From NCBI GenBank assembly GCA_017948555.1, contig JAFMYY010000001.1, positions 1 through 64,000 of the forward strand: a DNA stretch of 64,000 nt. The letters run 5' to 3'. The notes under the pieces were generated by a model. That model had not been told where the DNA came from. It searched no databases and saw only the letters and a list, made by a program, of their open reading frames with translations. The stretch's first letter is position 1, and every line of letters starts with the position of its first letter. Shown in pieces: positions 23,072-32,540 of this stretch. This DNA is from Cesiribacteraceae bacterium YIM B00369 (lineage in GTDB: Bacteria > Bacteroidota > Bacteroidia > Cytophagales > Cyclobacteriaceae). The translations under genes and the position numbers were made by a program.

Positions 23072-25231
23072 TTACTCCTCCTCATACTCCTTAATAAGTT
23101 TTTTAAGTATTTCCTGCGCTGCAGCAGAAATGATGGTGCCGGGGCCGAAAATACCTGCCACACCTGCTTTATACAGGAAATCGTAATCGCGGGCGGGAAT
23201 AACCCCTCCTGCGATAACCATTATATCGTCGCGGCCAATTTTGGCTAAGGCTTCTATTAATTGTGGTACCAGTGTTTTATGTCCTGCTGCAAGGCTGCTG
23301 GCGCCAATAATGTGCACATCATTTTCTGCCGCCTGTTGTGCCACCTCTTCCGGAGTCTGGAAGAGAGGGCCAATGTCCACATCAAAGCCCATATCGGCAA
23401 ATGAGGTGGCAATAACCTTAGCGCCCCTGTCGTGGCCATCCTGTCCCATTTTGGCAATCATAATGCGTGGCCGGCGACCTTCCAGTGTTGCAAATTCATC
23501 GGCAAGCTTTTTTGCAGCCTTAAAATTTTGGTCCTCCGAGGCTTCGCTGGAATATATTCCGGAAACAGACCGTATGGTAGCCTTATGGCGGCCGAATTCT
23601 TTTTCCATGGCATCTGAAATTTCTCCTAAGGTAGCACGCTGCCGGGCGGCTTCAACGGCCAGTTCCAGTAAATTTCCTGTACCTTCGGCTGCCCCCCTGG
23701 TAATAGCCTGCAGGGCTTCCTGCACGGCAGCATTGTTCCGCTCACTCCTTAATTTGGCCAGCCTGGCTTTTTGCGATTCCAGTACTGCGGTATTGTCAAC
23801 TTCCAGGAGCTCCAGTTCCATGTCATCATCGGCCTTGTACCTGTTTACGCCTACTATAATATCGCGGCTGGCATCAATGCGTGCCTGCTTTCGTGCTGCG
23901 GCTTCTTCAATGCGCATTTTTGGTAAGCCTGTTTCAATAGCTTTTGCCATACCGCCCAGTTCCTCCACCTCTTCAATCAGCTTCCATGCTTTTTGTACCA
24001 GTTCCCGGGTGAGGCTTTCCACATAGTAAGATCCTGCCCAGGGATCTATGGCGCGGGTAATATCTGTTTCGTCCTGCAGGTACAGCTGTGTGTTGCGGGC
24101 AATACGTGCCGAGAAATCCGTTGGGAGGGCAATGGCTTCGTCGAGCGCGTTGGTATGTAAAGATTGTGTGTGGCCAAGAACTGCCGCCATGGCTTCCACG
24201 CAGGTACGGGTAATATTATTAAAAGGATCCTGCTCGGTAAGGCTCCAGCCGCTGGTCTGGCAATGGGCGCGGAGGGCCATTGACTTAGGGTTTGCCGGAT
24301 TAAACTGTTTTACCAGCTTTGCCCAAAGCAGGCGCCCTGCCCGCATCTTGGCAATTTCCATAAAATGGTTCATGCCCACAGCCCAGAAAAAACTTAGCCT
24401 TGGTGCAAGAACATCTATGTCAATTCCTGCCTTTACTCCTGTCCTCAGGTATTCGAGTCCGTCGGCCAGTGTGTAGGCCAGTTCAAGATCGGCGGTGGCT
24501 CCTGCTTCCTGCATGTGGTAGCCACTAATGCTTATGGAATTGAAGCGGGGCATGTGCTGCGAGGTGTATTCAAAAATATCTGCAATAATGCGCATACTCG
24601 GGTCCGGAGGATAGATATAAGTATTGCGCACCATGAATTCCTTCAGAATATCGTTCTGAATTGTTCCGCTTAACTGTTCCTGTTTTACCCCCTGTTCTTC
24701 GGCGGCTACAATAAAAAAGGCCATTATTGGAATTACCGCACCGTTCATGGTCATGCTGACCGACATTTTGTCGAGCGGAATCTGGTCGAAGAGTATTTTC
24801 ATGTCCAGGACCGAGTCGATGGCCACACCAGCCTTGCCCACATCGCCAACCACACGCGGATGGTCGCTGTCGTAGCCCCGGTGGGTAGCCAGGTCGAAAG
24901 CTACTGAAAGGCCTTTTTGCCCTGCGGCAAGGTTGCGCCGGTAAAAGGCATTAGACTCTTCGGCTGTGGAAAAACCGGCGTACTGCCTGATTGTCCAGGG
25001 CCTGGTAGTGTACATGCTGCTGTAAGGGCCGCGCAGGAAAGGGGGAAAGCCTGCTCCAAAATCAATATGTTCTGCCTTCTCCAGGTCTTCTTCTGTATAG
25101 ACCTTCTTTACCCGGGATTTTTCCTGCGAAGCCAGGCCCCCTGATTTTCCATTTGGGGCACCAACTGCATTTTCAGGTGCTTTGGTGGTCTTATTTATTT
25201 TTATATTTATTTTAGAGAAGTCTGGTTTCAT
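23072..25231 (-). CDS. methylmalonyl-CoA mutase, large (catalytic) subunit
   Basis: The enzyme interconverts (R)-methylmalonyl-CoA and succinyl-CoA using adenosylcobalamin. The 719-residue subunit has the acyl-CoA-binding barrel (about 60-560; [24 protein letters not shown] is characteristic) and a C-terminal B12-binding domain with the cobalt-ligand motif GQDGHDRG (DxHxxG). The gene lies 38 bases after the small subunit and is transcribed with it. It can work in propionate breakdown or in propionate/succinate formation. No epimerase or MeaB-type chaperone gene is in the window. A riboswitch-controlled B12 uptake operon lies about 5 kb away. Confidence 0.97.
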   Translation of the reverse strand: MKPDFSKINIKINKTTKAPENAVGAPNGKSGGLASQEKSRVKKVYTEEDLEKAEHIDFGAGFPPFLRGPYSSMYTTRPWTIRQYAGFSTAEESNAFYRRNLAAGQKGLSVAFDLATHRGYDSDHPRVVGDVGKAGVAIDSVLDMKILFDQIPLDKMSVSMTMNGAVIPIMAFFIVAAEEQGVKQEQLSGTIQNDILKEFMVRNTYIYPPDPSMRIIADIFEYTSQHMPRFNSISISGYHMQEAGATADLELAYTLADGLEYLRTGVKAGIDIDVLAPRLSFFWAVGMNHFMEIAKMRAGRLLWAKLVKQFNPANPKSMALRAHCQTSGWSLTEQDPFNNITRTCVEAMAAVLGHTQSLHTNALDEAIALPTDFSARIARNTQLYLQDETDITRAIDPWAGSYYVESLTRELVQKAWKLIEEVEELGGMAKAIETGLPKMRIEEAAARKQARIDASRDIIVGVNRYKADDDMELELLEVDNTAVLESQKARLAKLRSERNNAAVQEALQAITRGAAEGTGNLLELAVEAARQRATLGEISDAMEKEFGRHKATIRSVSGIYSSEASEDQNFKAAKKLADEFATLEGRRPRIMIAKMGQDGHDRGAKVIATSFADMGFDVDIGPLFQTPEEVAQQAAENDVHIIGASSLAAGHKTLVPQLIEALAKIGRDDIMVIAGGVIPARDYDFLYKAGVAGIFGPGTIISAAAQEILKKLIKEYEEE

Positions 25232-25269
25232 GGAATTGGAATTAGAAATTCAAAAGAAGGTGTTGGTGC

Positions 25270-27111
25270 TCATACGAAAAGCTTGTCCTGAAATTCATTC
25301 AATACATCCAAAGCATCGGAATGTAAATTGATAAATCCGTCGATGGCTGAGTGTTTAACCTGCTCTTTCAATGTACCGGGGCGTCCGGCTACAATCAGCA
25401 AGCCGTCAAAGAACCTTCTGGTGTAATCGGCCAGTTCAGGGATGTGGGTTTCATAGTCTGCATCAGCAGCGCAAAATACAATAATGCCATTTTTGTGTTC
25501 CCCAAGCAGGGTGTTAAGCCGGGCAGATTGAGGGACTATTGTTTCTTCTTTGGTGGTAAAGCCGGCACAGTGGAGGAAATCTGCAGCAAAGGCAGCCCTT
25601 GCCCTGCGCATGGCAGGATCGCCAAACATAAGCAGTAAAGCTTGCGGGCGGGGGTTTCCATTGGCAATATGGGCTTCTGTCCGGAAGCGGAGCTGTTCAA
25701 ATCCTGCTCCGCGCCGCTGTGGCAGCAGAAGCTGTGCATGTTCAGGCATATAAGCAGCTTCCTTTCCTGTAATTTGTTCCTCCGGATTACAGTAAGCATT
25801 AATCCCCACAAGTTTCTGCTTGCGGGTGGCAATATCTTCTAATCGCTTTCTGCGTACCTTTTTAACTTCTTCCTGGATGAACCCCTTTTGAAAAGCACGG
25901 GAAAAGCCACCTTTCTCTTCCACCTGCAAAAAGAGGTTCCAGGAAGCATCAATAAGCTTGTCCGAAATGGCATCTATATAATAAGAACCCGCTGCGGCAT
26001 CGGCTACCTTATCAAAATAAGCTTCTTCTTTTAAAATGGAACAAACATTCCTGCTCATGCGCCGGGAAAAGGGGGTAGGGTCGGCGTAGGTGGCATTGAA
26101 GGGAAGAACAGTTAAGGCATTACACCCGCCCAGAATGGCACTCATGGCCTGAGTGGTATGGCGCAGTAAGTTAGTGTAAGGATCAGTCAGGCTGCCGGAC
26201 CAGATGTCCGTTCTGGCATGAATGTATAGCTCCCCCGGATGGTAATTCTCCAGACCGTATGCCTGTACAATTCTGCTGAATAGAAACCGGATAACTCTTA
26301 ATTTGGCTATTTCCATAAAATAGCTTGTGCCCACAGAAACTGAAATACACAGATTCTCCACCGCCTGTGCGGGCGACATTCCTTTTTCAGTGAGGTGGTC
26401 GAGGTAAGAAACGGCTATATTAAGGCCAAAAGCAATTTCCTGAACTGCACTTGCGCCACTGTCATGAAAGGGCCCTGTATTAATGGTAATGCCATAAAAA
26501 TGGGGCATTCTTGCTGTTTCAGAATTTATTGCGGCAAATGACTGAAAATGGTCACTGTCAATAAGGCCGTTGTTGCAGATTTCGCCTACAGGATCGAAAT
26601 TAAATATGCCGTGCAGCTCTTCAGGCTTTACCCCCTGGTCAGTGGCAAATTGCAGGTAATCTGAGAAAAGGCGTTCAGCATCGTTTCCTGCAAAAAAAGA
26701 AACAGAGCAATGATTCAGGTGTATGTTTTCGAGAAGTGCAGGGAGGCGTACATCAGGCAGGCGCGAAACATCAAAGAAAAGTCCATCGGCACCGGAGTTA
26801 AGTGCCTCCAGGGCTATGGCATTAGCATCTTTCTCATTTTTAACCCGGATATACTGATTGTTTACCCACTTCCGCGAACTTTCTGAGCCTTCTGAATGCG
26901 TGCTTAGCAAAGTAGCATTATGCAGGGATTTGAGGTGTTCAATATTTTTAAGATCCCTGCGGGTGTAATACGGTTCCAGTGTAAAGCCTTCGTAGGTGCT
27001 CCACTGGAGCGTGGAATACGGTTTTTCCTGCAGGTCGTTTTTTACCCTGTTCAGCCAGTCTTTTTTACTTAATGCATCAAATTCTGAGAACATGGATTGC
27101 GATTCTTGCAT
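25270..27111 (-). CDS. methylmalonyl-CoA mutase, small subunit
   Basis: The 613-residue protein is the non-catalytic partner of the heterodimeric mutase. It aligns with the barrel of the large subunit (TLQWSTYEGFTLEPYYTRRD; NICISVSVGTSYFMEIAKLR, cut short here) but its C-terminal domain lacks the DxHxxG cobalamin motif, reading LLLMFGDPAMRRARAAF in that region, as expected for this subunit. It is the promoter-proximal gene of the two-gene mutase operon and starts at ATG 27111. Confidence 0.95.
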   Translation of the reverse strand: MQESQSMFSEFDALSKKDWLNRVKNDLQEKPYSTLQWSTYEGFTLEPYYTRRDLKNIEHLKSLHNATLLSTHSEGSESSRKWVNNQYIRVKNEKDANAIALEALNSGADGLFFDVSRLPDVRLPALLENIHLNHCSVSFFAGNDAERLFSDYLQFATDQGVKPEELHGIFNFDPVGEICNNGLIDSDHFQSFAAINSETARMPHFYGITINTGPFHDSGASAVQEIAFGLNIAVSYLDHLTEKGMSPAQAVENLCISVSVGTSYFMEIAKLRVIRFLFSRIVQAYGLENYHPGELYIHARTDIWSGSLTDPYTNLLRHTTQAMSAILGGCNALTVLPFNATYADPTPFSRRMSRNVCSILKEEAYFDKVADAAAGSYYIDAISDKLIDASWNLFLQVEEKGGFSRAFQKGFIQEEVKKVRRKRLEDIATRKQKLVGINAYCNPEEQITGKEAAYMPEHAQLLLPQRRGAGFEQLRFRTEAHIANGNPRPQALLLMFGDPAMRRARAAFAADFLHCAGFTTKEETIVPQSARLNTLLGEHKNGIIVFCAADADYETHIPELADYTRRFFDGLLIVAGRPGTLKEQVKHSAIDGFINLHSDALDVLNEFQDKLFV

Positions 27112-27808
27112 GGGAATACTTTCTGGTTTAACAGTAAAGATAATTTATTTTAAGTTTGTTTTTAGCTGTCGCCGGAATTCGTGCAGGAGCGGGCAGGGTT
27201 ATGGCCGGCTACAATTTAATTTTATTTCAAACTTTTTCCCAAACACTATTTCCGGAGTTACGTTTTATCCATTCCGGAATAAATCACCGGAAGAAAAAGG
27301 GGCAGGGAAATACAGGGAAAAATATTCAGGTGTCCCGGAAAGCAAGGCGAAGCAGGTAGTGCAAGGGGAGCGGGTGGTGAATATTGTTCTGCTTCTTTGT
27401 GGTTTTTAAAAAATGGAATTGTGTAAACTAATGCATTGTTTTTCAGGAGGATGAAAGGGCAGCAGGATTGGGAGTGAAAATGCATGGCAGGCATGGATGG
27501 AAAAATGAAAAATAAATGAAAATAAAAAAAATGGTTGTTATGGTAAAGGGGGTCGGATTTTGGAAAAGTCAAGAGGTATTCGATTTTTTTATAATTTAAT
27601 TTTTATACAACTTTGCCCTTACCCTAAGAATTTAGCGAAGGATGAAAAGGCTTAAATATTAATTTTCTGCCACGGCAGAGAGTAATTCGGGCCTGGCCGC
27701 AGGAGCTGTTGAACTTTTAACAGAATCTGAAAAACGGCCTTTTCTTTTGCAGGATCTTATGTATTTTTATAACCTTTGTCTCTTTAAAAACTCCTAGGTT
27801 TTCTGTAA
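27112..27808. other. 697-base divergent region between the mutase operon and dnaA
   Basis: This gap should hold divergent promoters. TATAC-AACTTTG near 27604-27614 resembles the Bacteroidota -7 box with one mismatch and may serve dnaA. I looked for TTATCCACA-type DnaA boxes and found no convincing cluster, so an origin is not called. The segment 27470-27560 is A/T- and G-rich low-complexity DNA without an open frame I trust. Confidence 0.45.
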
Positions 27809-29266
27809 ATGTACCAAGACTGTCATACAGTATGGAATAGTTGTCTTCGCCTGATCAGGAACAATATCGGGGAACAAAGCTACAATACGTGGTTTGCTCC
27901 TATTGTGCCCCAAAGTCTGGAGAACAACGTGCTTACGATACAGGTGCCGAGCCAGTTCTTTTATGAATGGCTGGAAGAAAATTACGTGCACCTGCTAAAA
28001 CAGGCTATCGATAATGAACTTGGTCCTGGTGGTAAGCTGCAGTATTCAGTAATCGTGGATAAGGGGAACGAGCAGTTTAAGCCAAAAACGGTAAGCCTGC
28101 CAACAGGAAAGCCACAGCCAAAAAGAAATTTCGCCGGAAATAATAATGGTCAGTCAGGTGGGGGAACAGACCTGAAGGAGATTGATTATAAAAGCCCGTT
28201 TCAGCGAAAAGTTCTTGGAGGAGATGACCAGGTGTCGCACCTCAACCCTAATTATGTATTCAGTTCTTTTATTGAAGGCGACTGCAACAGGCTGGCGCGT
28301 TCTGCCGGTTTGGCGGTGGCGGAAAGACCGGGAGCTACTTCCTTCAATCCCCTTATGCTGTACGGCGGGGTAGGGCTGGGTAAAACGCATCTGGTGCAGG
28401 CTATAGGGAATGAAATTAAGGATGGTCCGCACAATAAGTTTGTGCTGTATGTTACCTCAGAGAACTTTACTAACCAGTTTATTGAAGCCCTGAAGGTAAA
28501 TAACGTGCAGAGCTTCAGTAATTTTTACCTGCAGGTAGATGTGCTGATTATTGACGATGTGCAGTTCCTTTCCGGTAAAGAAAAAACACAGGAAATATTT
28601 TTCCATATATTCAACCATCTGCACCAGTCCGGTAAGCAGATTATTATGACCTCTGACTGTCCTCCGCGGGAGCTGAAAGGCCTGCAGGAGCGCTTGCTGT
28701 CACGTTTTAAGTGGGGGCTTACTGCCGATCTGCAGCAGCCTGATCTGGAGACCCGCATGGCCATTATTGCCCGTAAAATGGAAAATGATGGCGTGTATAT
28801 ACCCACCGATGTGGTTGAGTATCTGGCCAATAGTGTGGATACAAATATGCGGGAGCTTGAAGGTGTTTTAATTTCCCTTCTGGCCCATGCTTCGCTGAAC
28901 CGTAAAGATATTGACCTTGAACTGGCGAAGGCAACGCTTAAGAATATCGTTCAGGATATTGAAACAGAGGTTAATATTGATTATATCCAGAAGGTGGTGG
29001 CGGCTTATTTTAATATAACCCAGGATATGATGACGAGCAAAAGCAGGAAGCGGGAGCTTGTGGTGGCAAGGCAGGTAGCTATGTATTTTGCGAAGGAATA
29101 TACCAACCATTCACTCAAGTCGATTGGCCAGCATTTTGGCGGGCGCGACCATAGTACGGTAATCCATGCTGTACAGTCTGTGGATGATATGATGGAAACA
29201 GACAATAAGTTCAAGCACTCTGTGCAGGAACTTACCCGCAAGCTTAAAAAGCGCACCCTCGTGTAA
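27809..29266 (+). CDS. dnaA: chromosomal replication initiator DnaA
   Basis: DnaA binds origin boxes and opens the origin. The 485-residue protein has domain I (about 1-80, with VWNSCLRLIRNNIGEQSYNTWF cut short here as VWNSCLRLI), a Gln/Asn/Gly-rich linker (about 95-140), AAA+ domain III with Walker A GGVGLGKTHL (about residues 189-198) and Walker B LIIDDVQFL, and domain IV with the DNA-binding signature GGRDHSTVIHAV. All key motifs are present. The gene is alone; no dnaN or gyrB follows. Confidence 0.98.
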   Translation: MYQDCHTVWNSCLRLIRNNIGEQSYNTWFAPIVPQSLENNVLTIQVPSQFFYEWLEENYVHLLKQAIDNELGPGGKLQYSVIVDKGNEQFKPKTVSLPTGKPQPKRNFAGNNNGQSGGGTDLKEIDYKSPFQRKVLGGDDQVSHLNPNYVFSSFIEGDCNRLARSAGLAVAERPGATSFNPLMLYGGVGLGKTHLVQAIGNEIKDGPHNKFVLYVTSENFTNQFIEALKVNNVQSFSNFYLQVDVLIIDDVQFLSGKEKTQEIFFHIFNHLHQSGKQIIMTSDCPPRELKGLQERLLSRFKWGLTADLQQPDLETRMAIIARKMENDGVYIPTDVVEYLANSVDTNMRELEGVLISLLAHASLNRKDIDLELAKATLKNIVQDIETEVNIDYIQKVVAAYFNITQDMMTSKSRKRELVVARQVAMYFAKEYTNHSLKSIGQHFGGRDHSTVIHAVQSVDDMMETDNKFKHSVQELTRKLKKRTLV

Positions 29267-29275
29267 AGAAATTTT

Positions 29276-29347
29276 GAATGATAGAATGATTGATTAACAG
29301 AATAAAAAAATTATTAATTAATTCTATCATTCTATCATTCTATCATT
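29276..29347. repeat. inverted and octamer repeat between dnaA and the degP/Q-like gene
   Basis: A 15-base arm (29276-29290) is the exact reverse complement of 29326-29340. The right side consists of three tandem copies of ATTCTATC (29321-29344). It sits at a convergent junction and can act as a hairpin terminator for both genes. Confidence 0.8.
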
Positions 29348-29353
29348 TATTCT

Positions 29354-30802
29354 TTAGAAGTAGTACTGATAGTATCCTTTCTGGCCTTTACTGTTTACGC
29401 CTTCAATTATTACCCGCCCACGGACAGCTGATAAGATATCCGCCAGCTTTTCAGGACTGTTTACAGGTACCTCATTGATTTTAGTAATCACAAATCCTTC
29501 ATCAATTTTCAGGCGGCTGATAAAGCCACGGCGGATATTGGTTACCCTTACACCATTTTCTATCCCCAGCAGATCACGTTCCACCTTGCTTACCCGCTCC
29601 AGATCGGCACCCAGTGAACTTGAAGAAAAAATTTCCCGCTTCAGAATTTCGGTAGTGCCTTCCCTGTTGGTGAGCGTCAGTATTGTTTTACTGGTTTTGT
29701 TATTCCGCTGGTATGTCAGTTCGACCTTGTCGCCCGGTGAGTGGTAGCTGATAATCTCATCAAAGCTTCCCCTGCTGTTGATCGTCATTCCATTAACGGT
29801 AGTAATAATGTCTCCTTCGCGAAGGCCGGCTTTGGCTGCAGCCCCATCCGGAGATACATAAGAAAGCACAACTCCCCGGTCTGCGCTTATTCCGGAACGA
29901 CCGGCTTTTTCCAGGTCAAGGTCAATAACATCGGCACCTATAAATGCTTTCTGTACTTCGCCATATTTAATCAGGTCATCCACCACTTTATGAACAACAT
30001 CGACAGGTACTGCAAAGCTGTAGCCGGTATATGAACCTGTTTGGGACAGGATAGCGGTATTGATGCCAATAAGCTCACCTCTTATATTAACCAGGGCGCC
30101 TCCGCTGTTGCCGGGGTTAATGGCAGCATCTGTCTGGATAAACGATTCAAGAGGAAAAGTGCCTTTAGTAAGGTTTATCTCTCTGCCTTTTGCTGAAATA
30201 ATACCTGCGGTAACAGTGGAGGTAAGGTTGAAAGGGTTTCCTACAGCCAGTGCCCATTCCCCAACCGAAACATCAGCAGAGCGGCCCAGTTTAATTGCCG
30301 GCAGGTTGTCTGCCTCTATTTTCAGAACCGCCAGGTCGGTGGAGGGGTCGGTACCTACAAGAGAGGCCTGATAGGTGCGGCGGTTATGTACTACTTCAAT
30401 GGTTTTGGAGCCCTCAACCACGTGGTTGTTGGTTACGATATAGCCATTCCGGGCGTAGATTACACCTGAGCCCGAAGAGGCCACCTGCCCGCTGCGGCGG
30501 CCAAACAGGAGGTCGAAATAGCTGGTTGGTTCATAGGAGTCGCCGGAGAGGGTTTTAATAAAAACCACTGATTGTGTGCTCATGCCGGCAGCTTCCACAA
30601 AATTATCTTCCAGCGCATAAGGGCGTGGGGCAGGAGCGTTAAGTTGATGAGCAGCGGGGGTATAATAAGTCTGCTGTTCGTTATATGCGGCGTGGTGGCC
30701 TGTCTCCGGAGGTCTGTCCAGTTGCCGGAAAGTATAAGCGCCGGCGAGCCCCGAAAAAAAAGGAATAAGGAATATTTTAAGTACTGTTTTTGTGGTTTTC
30801 AT
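29354..30802 (-). CDS. DegP/DegQ-like periplasmic serine protease (HtrA family)
   Basis: The protein is an envelope quality-control protease of 482 residues. An N-terminal hydrophobic segment (about 6-24) acts as signal peptide or anchor. The trypsin-like domain holds the triad His127 (TNNHVVEG), Asp156 (DPSTDLAVL) and Ser233 (NPGNSGG). Two PDZ domains follow (about 285-370, and a second degenerate one to the C terminus). It is a monocistronic gene convergent with dnaA. Family members refold or degrade misfolded exported proteins. Confidence 0.94.
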   Translation of the reverse strand: MKTTKTVLKIFLIPFFSGLAGAYTFRQLDRPPETGHHAAYNEQQTYYTPAAHQLNAPAPRPYALEDNFVEAAGMSTQSVVFIKTLSGDSYEPTSYFDLLFGRRSGQVASSGSGVIYARNGYIVTNNHVVEGSKTIEVVHNRRTYQASLVGTDPSTDLAVLKIEADNLPAIKLGRSADVSVGEWALAVGNPFNLTSTVTAGIISAKGREINLTKGTFPLESFIQTDAAINPGNSGGALVNIRGELIGINTAILSQTGSYTGYSFAVPVDVVHKVVDDLIKYGEVQKAFIGADVIDLDLEKAGRSGISADRGVVLSYVSPDGAAAKAGLREGDIITTVNGMTINSRGSFDEIISYHSPGDKVELTYQRNNKTSKTILTLTNREGTTEILKREIFSSSSLGADLERVSKVERDLLGIENGVRVTNIRRGFISRLKIDEGFVITKINEVPVNSPEKLADILSAVRGRVIIEGVNSKGQKGYYQYYF

Positions 30803-30961
30803 GTTTTAAATATCCTGCTGCCTTATTTATACGTTATAATGTAAGCTTTTCTTGTTGCTGAAGGCTAATATACTTAATTAGCGTTAAACAGGGAATATAT
30901 TTTGTGCCTGTATGCTCCTGAAAGTTGTAAAGGAGCCAGGTTTTCTTTTGGTTTATTTTTG

Positions 30962-30969
30962 TACTTTTG
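30962..30969 (+). promoter_or_regulatory. candidate -7 box very close to the GH3 gene start
   Basis: TACTTTTG matches TAnnTTTG exactly but ends only six bases before the annotated ATG, which would make the transcript nearly leaderless. Confidence 0.3.
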
Positions 30970-30975
30970 TAATCT

Positions 30976-32472
30976 ATGGGAATACGTTCTGTTTTAAGCA
31001 AACCACTGGCTGCCTATGTTGTACGGCAGCAAAAGAAGTGGGCAGCAAGGCCCGGAGAAACCCAGCGAAAGGTTTTTCAGGAATTAATGGAAAAAGCAAA
31101 AAACACTGCCTTTGGCCGCGACCATGATTTTGCGGGTGTCCGTACCTATGATGATTTTCAGAAAAGGGTGCCCGTAAACGATTATGAAGACCTGAAGCCA
31201 TACATTGAGCGGGTAAAGAAAGGGGAGGAAGGAGTGCTGTGGCCGGGTAAACCCCTGTATTTTGCAAAAACATCGGGTACCACCTCCGGAACCAAGTATA
31301 TCCCCATCAGCAGAGAGTCCATTCCATACCATATTAACAGTGCCCGCGATGCCCTGTTAAATTACGTGCATGAAAGCGGTAACGGAAGTTTCCTGGATGG
31401 CAAACTGATGTTCCTGAGCGGAAGTCCGGAAATGCACAAAGAAAATGGCATATATATCGGCAGGCTTTCGGGTATTTCCAATCACCACGTGCCCGCCTAC
31501 CTGCGCACCAATCAAATGCCTTCCTGGAAAACAAATATTATGGAAGACTGGGAGGCAAAGGTGGATACCATTGTGGAAGAAACCCTCGGGAAAGATATGA
31601 CACTCATTTCCGGTATCCCGCCATGGGTGCAAATGTATTTCGATAAAATAGCCGCCCGTACCGGAAAGAAGATAAAGGATGTATTCCCGAACTTCAGCCT
31701 TTTTGTATATGGAGGCGTAAATTTTGAACCATACAGGGCAAAGCTGTTTGAAACGATCGGGAAAAAGATCGATTCTGTGGAAACCTATCCTGCATCTGAA
31801 GGCTTTATTGCTTACCAGGATTCGCAAAAAGAAAAAGGAATGTTGCTGCTCCTGAATCATGGTATCTTCTATGAATTTATTCCGGCCGACCGTTATTTTG
31901 AAGAAAACCCTCCCCGCCTTACCATTGAAGATGTGGAAACAGGCGTAAATTATGCGGTAATTATGAATACCAATGCCGGTTTATGGGGCTACTCTATTGG
32001 AGATACTGTTCAGTTTGTAAGTAAAGATCCGTACCGGGTAATAGTGAGCGGGCGTATAAAACATTTTATTTCAGCCTTTGGCGAACATGTAATAGGCTCT
32101 GAGGTTGAAGGAGCTATGAATTATGCCGTAAGCAGGCACCCTGAGGTGGAACTGGTTGAGTTTACTGTAGCTCCGCAGGTAACCCCTGCTGAAGGACTGC
32201 CACTCCACGAATGGTTTATAGAATTTGCCACTCCTCCCTCCAATTTGGCAGCTTTTGAAAAAGACCTTAATTTGCAGCTGCAGAAACTTAATTCATATTA
32301 CGACGATCTGATTACCGGAAATGTGTTGCGGCCATTGAAAATATTTTCACTGCAGAAAGCAGCTTTCCAGGGGTATATGAAGAGCCAGGGCAGGCTCGGA
32401 GGACAAAATAAAGTGCCCCGCCTCAGCAACGACAGAAAGCTGGCAGATGGTTTGCAGGAATACATTTTATAA
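30976..32472 (+). CDS. GH3-family acyl-adenylate-type protein
   Basis: The 498-residue protein belongs to the GH3 family, known from plant enzymes that adenylate jasmonate or auxin and conjugate them to amino acids. The ATP/AMP-binding P-loop FAKTSGTTSGTKYIP (about residues 95-109) and the later YPASEGF and VSGRIKHFISAFGEHV segments are typical of the fold. Bacterial members are common in Bacteroidota but their substrates are not established. The next gene is dxr, only about 70 bases downstream across a low-complexity spacer, so they may be co-transcribed. Confidence 0.88.
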   Translation: MGIRSVLSKPLAAYVVRQQKKWAARPGETQRKVFQELMEKAKNTAFGRDHDFAGVRTYDDFQKRVPVNDYEDLKPYIERVKKGEEGVLWPGKPLYFAKTSGTTSGTKYIPISRESIPYHINSARDALLNYVHESGNGSFLDGKLMFLSGSPEMHKENGIYIGRLSGISNHHVPAYLRTNQMPSWKTNIMEDWEAKVDTIVEETLGKDMTLISGIPPWVQMYFDKIAARTGKKIKDVFPNFSLFVYGGVNFEPYRAKLFETIGKKIDSVETYPASEGFIAYQDSQKEKGMLLLLNHGIFYEFIPADRYFEENPPRLTIEDVETGVNYAVIMNTNAGLWGYSIGDTVQFVSKDPYRVIVSGRIKHFISAFGEHVIGSEVEGAMNYAVSRHPEVELVEFTVAPQVTPAEGLPLHEWFIEFATPPSNLAAFEKDLNLQLQKLNSYYDDLITGNVLRPLKIFSLQKAAFQGYMKSQGRLGGQNKVPRLSNDRKLADGLQEYIL

Positions 32473-32540
32473 TCTGAAAATGAGAAAATGTGTTGAGTGC
32501 CGTTTCATCCGGTGCCCAATGCTCACTACTCACTATTATT

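Noticed and set aside
27112-27808. Replication origin next to dnaA
   Set aside because: No cluster of TTATCCACA-like boxes or clear AT-rich unwinding element was found, and oriC need not be adjacent to dnaA in this phylum. A GC-skew plot over the chromosome would decide.
29321-29347. CRISPR-like short tandem repeats
   Set aside because: Three adjacent octamers without spacers are not a CRISPR array, and no cas genes are present.
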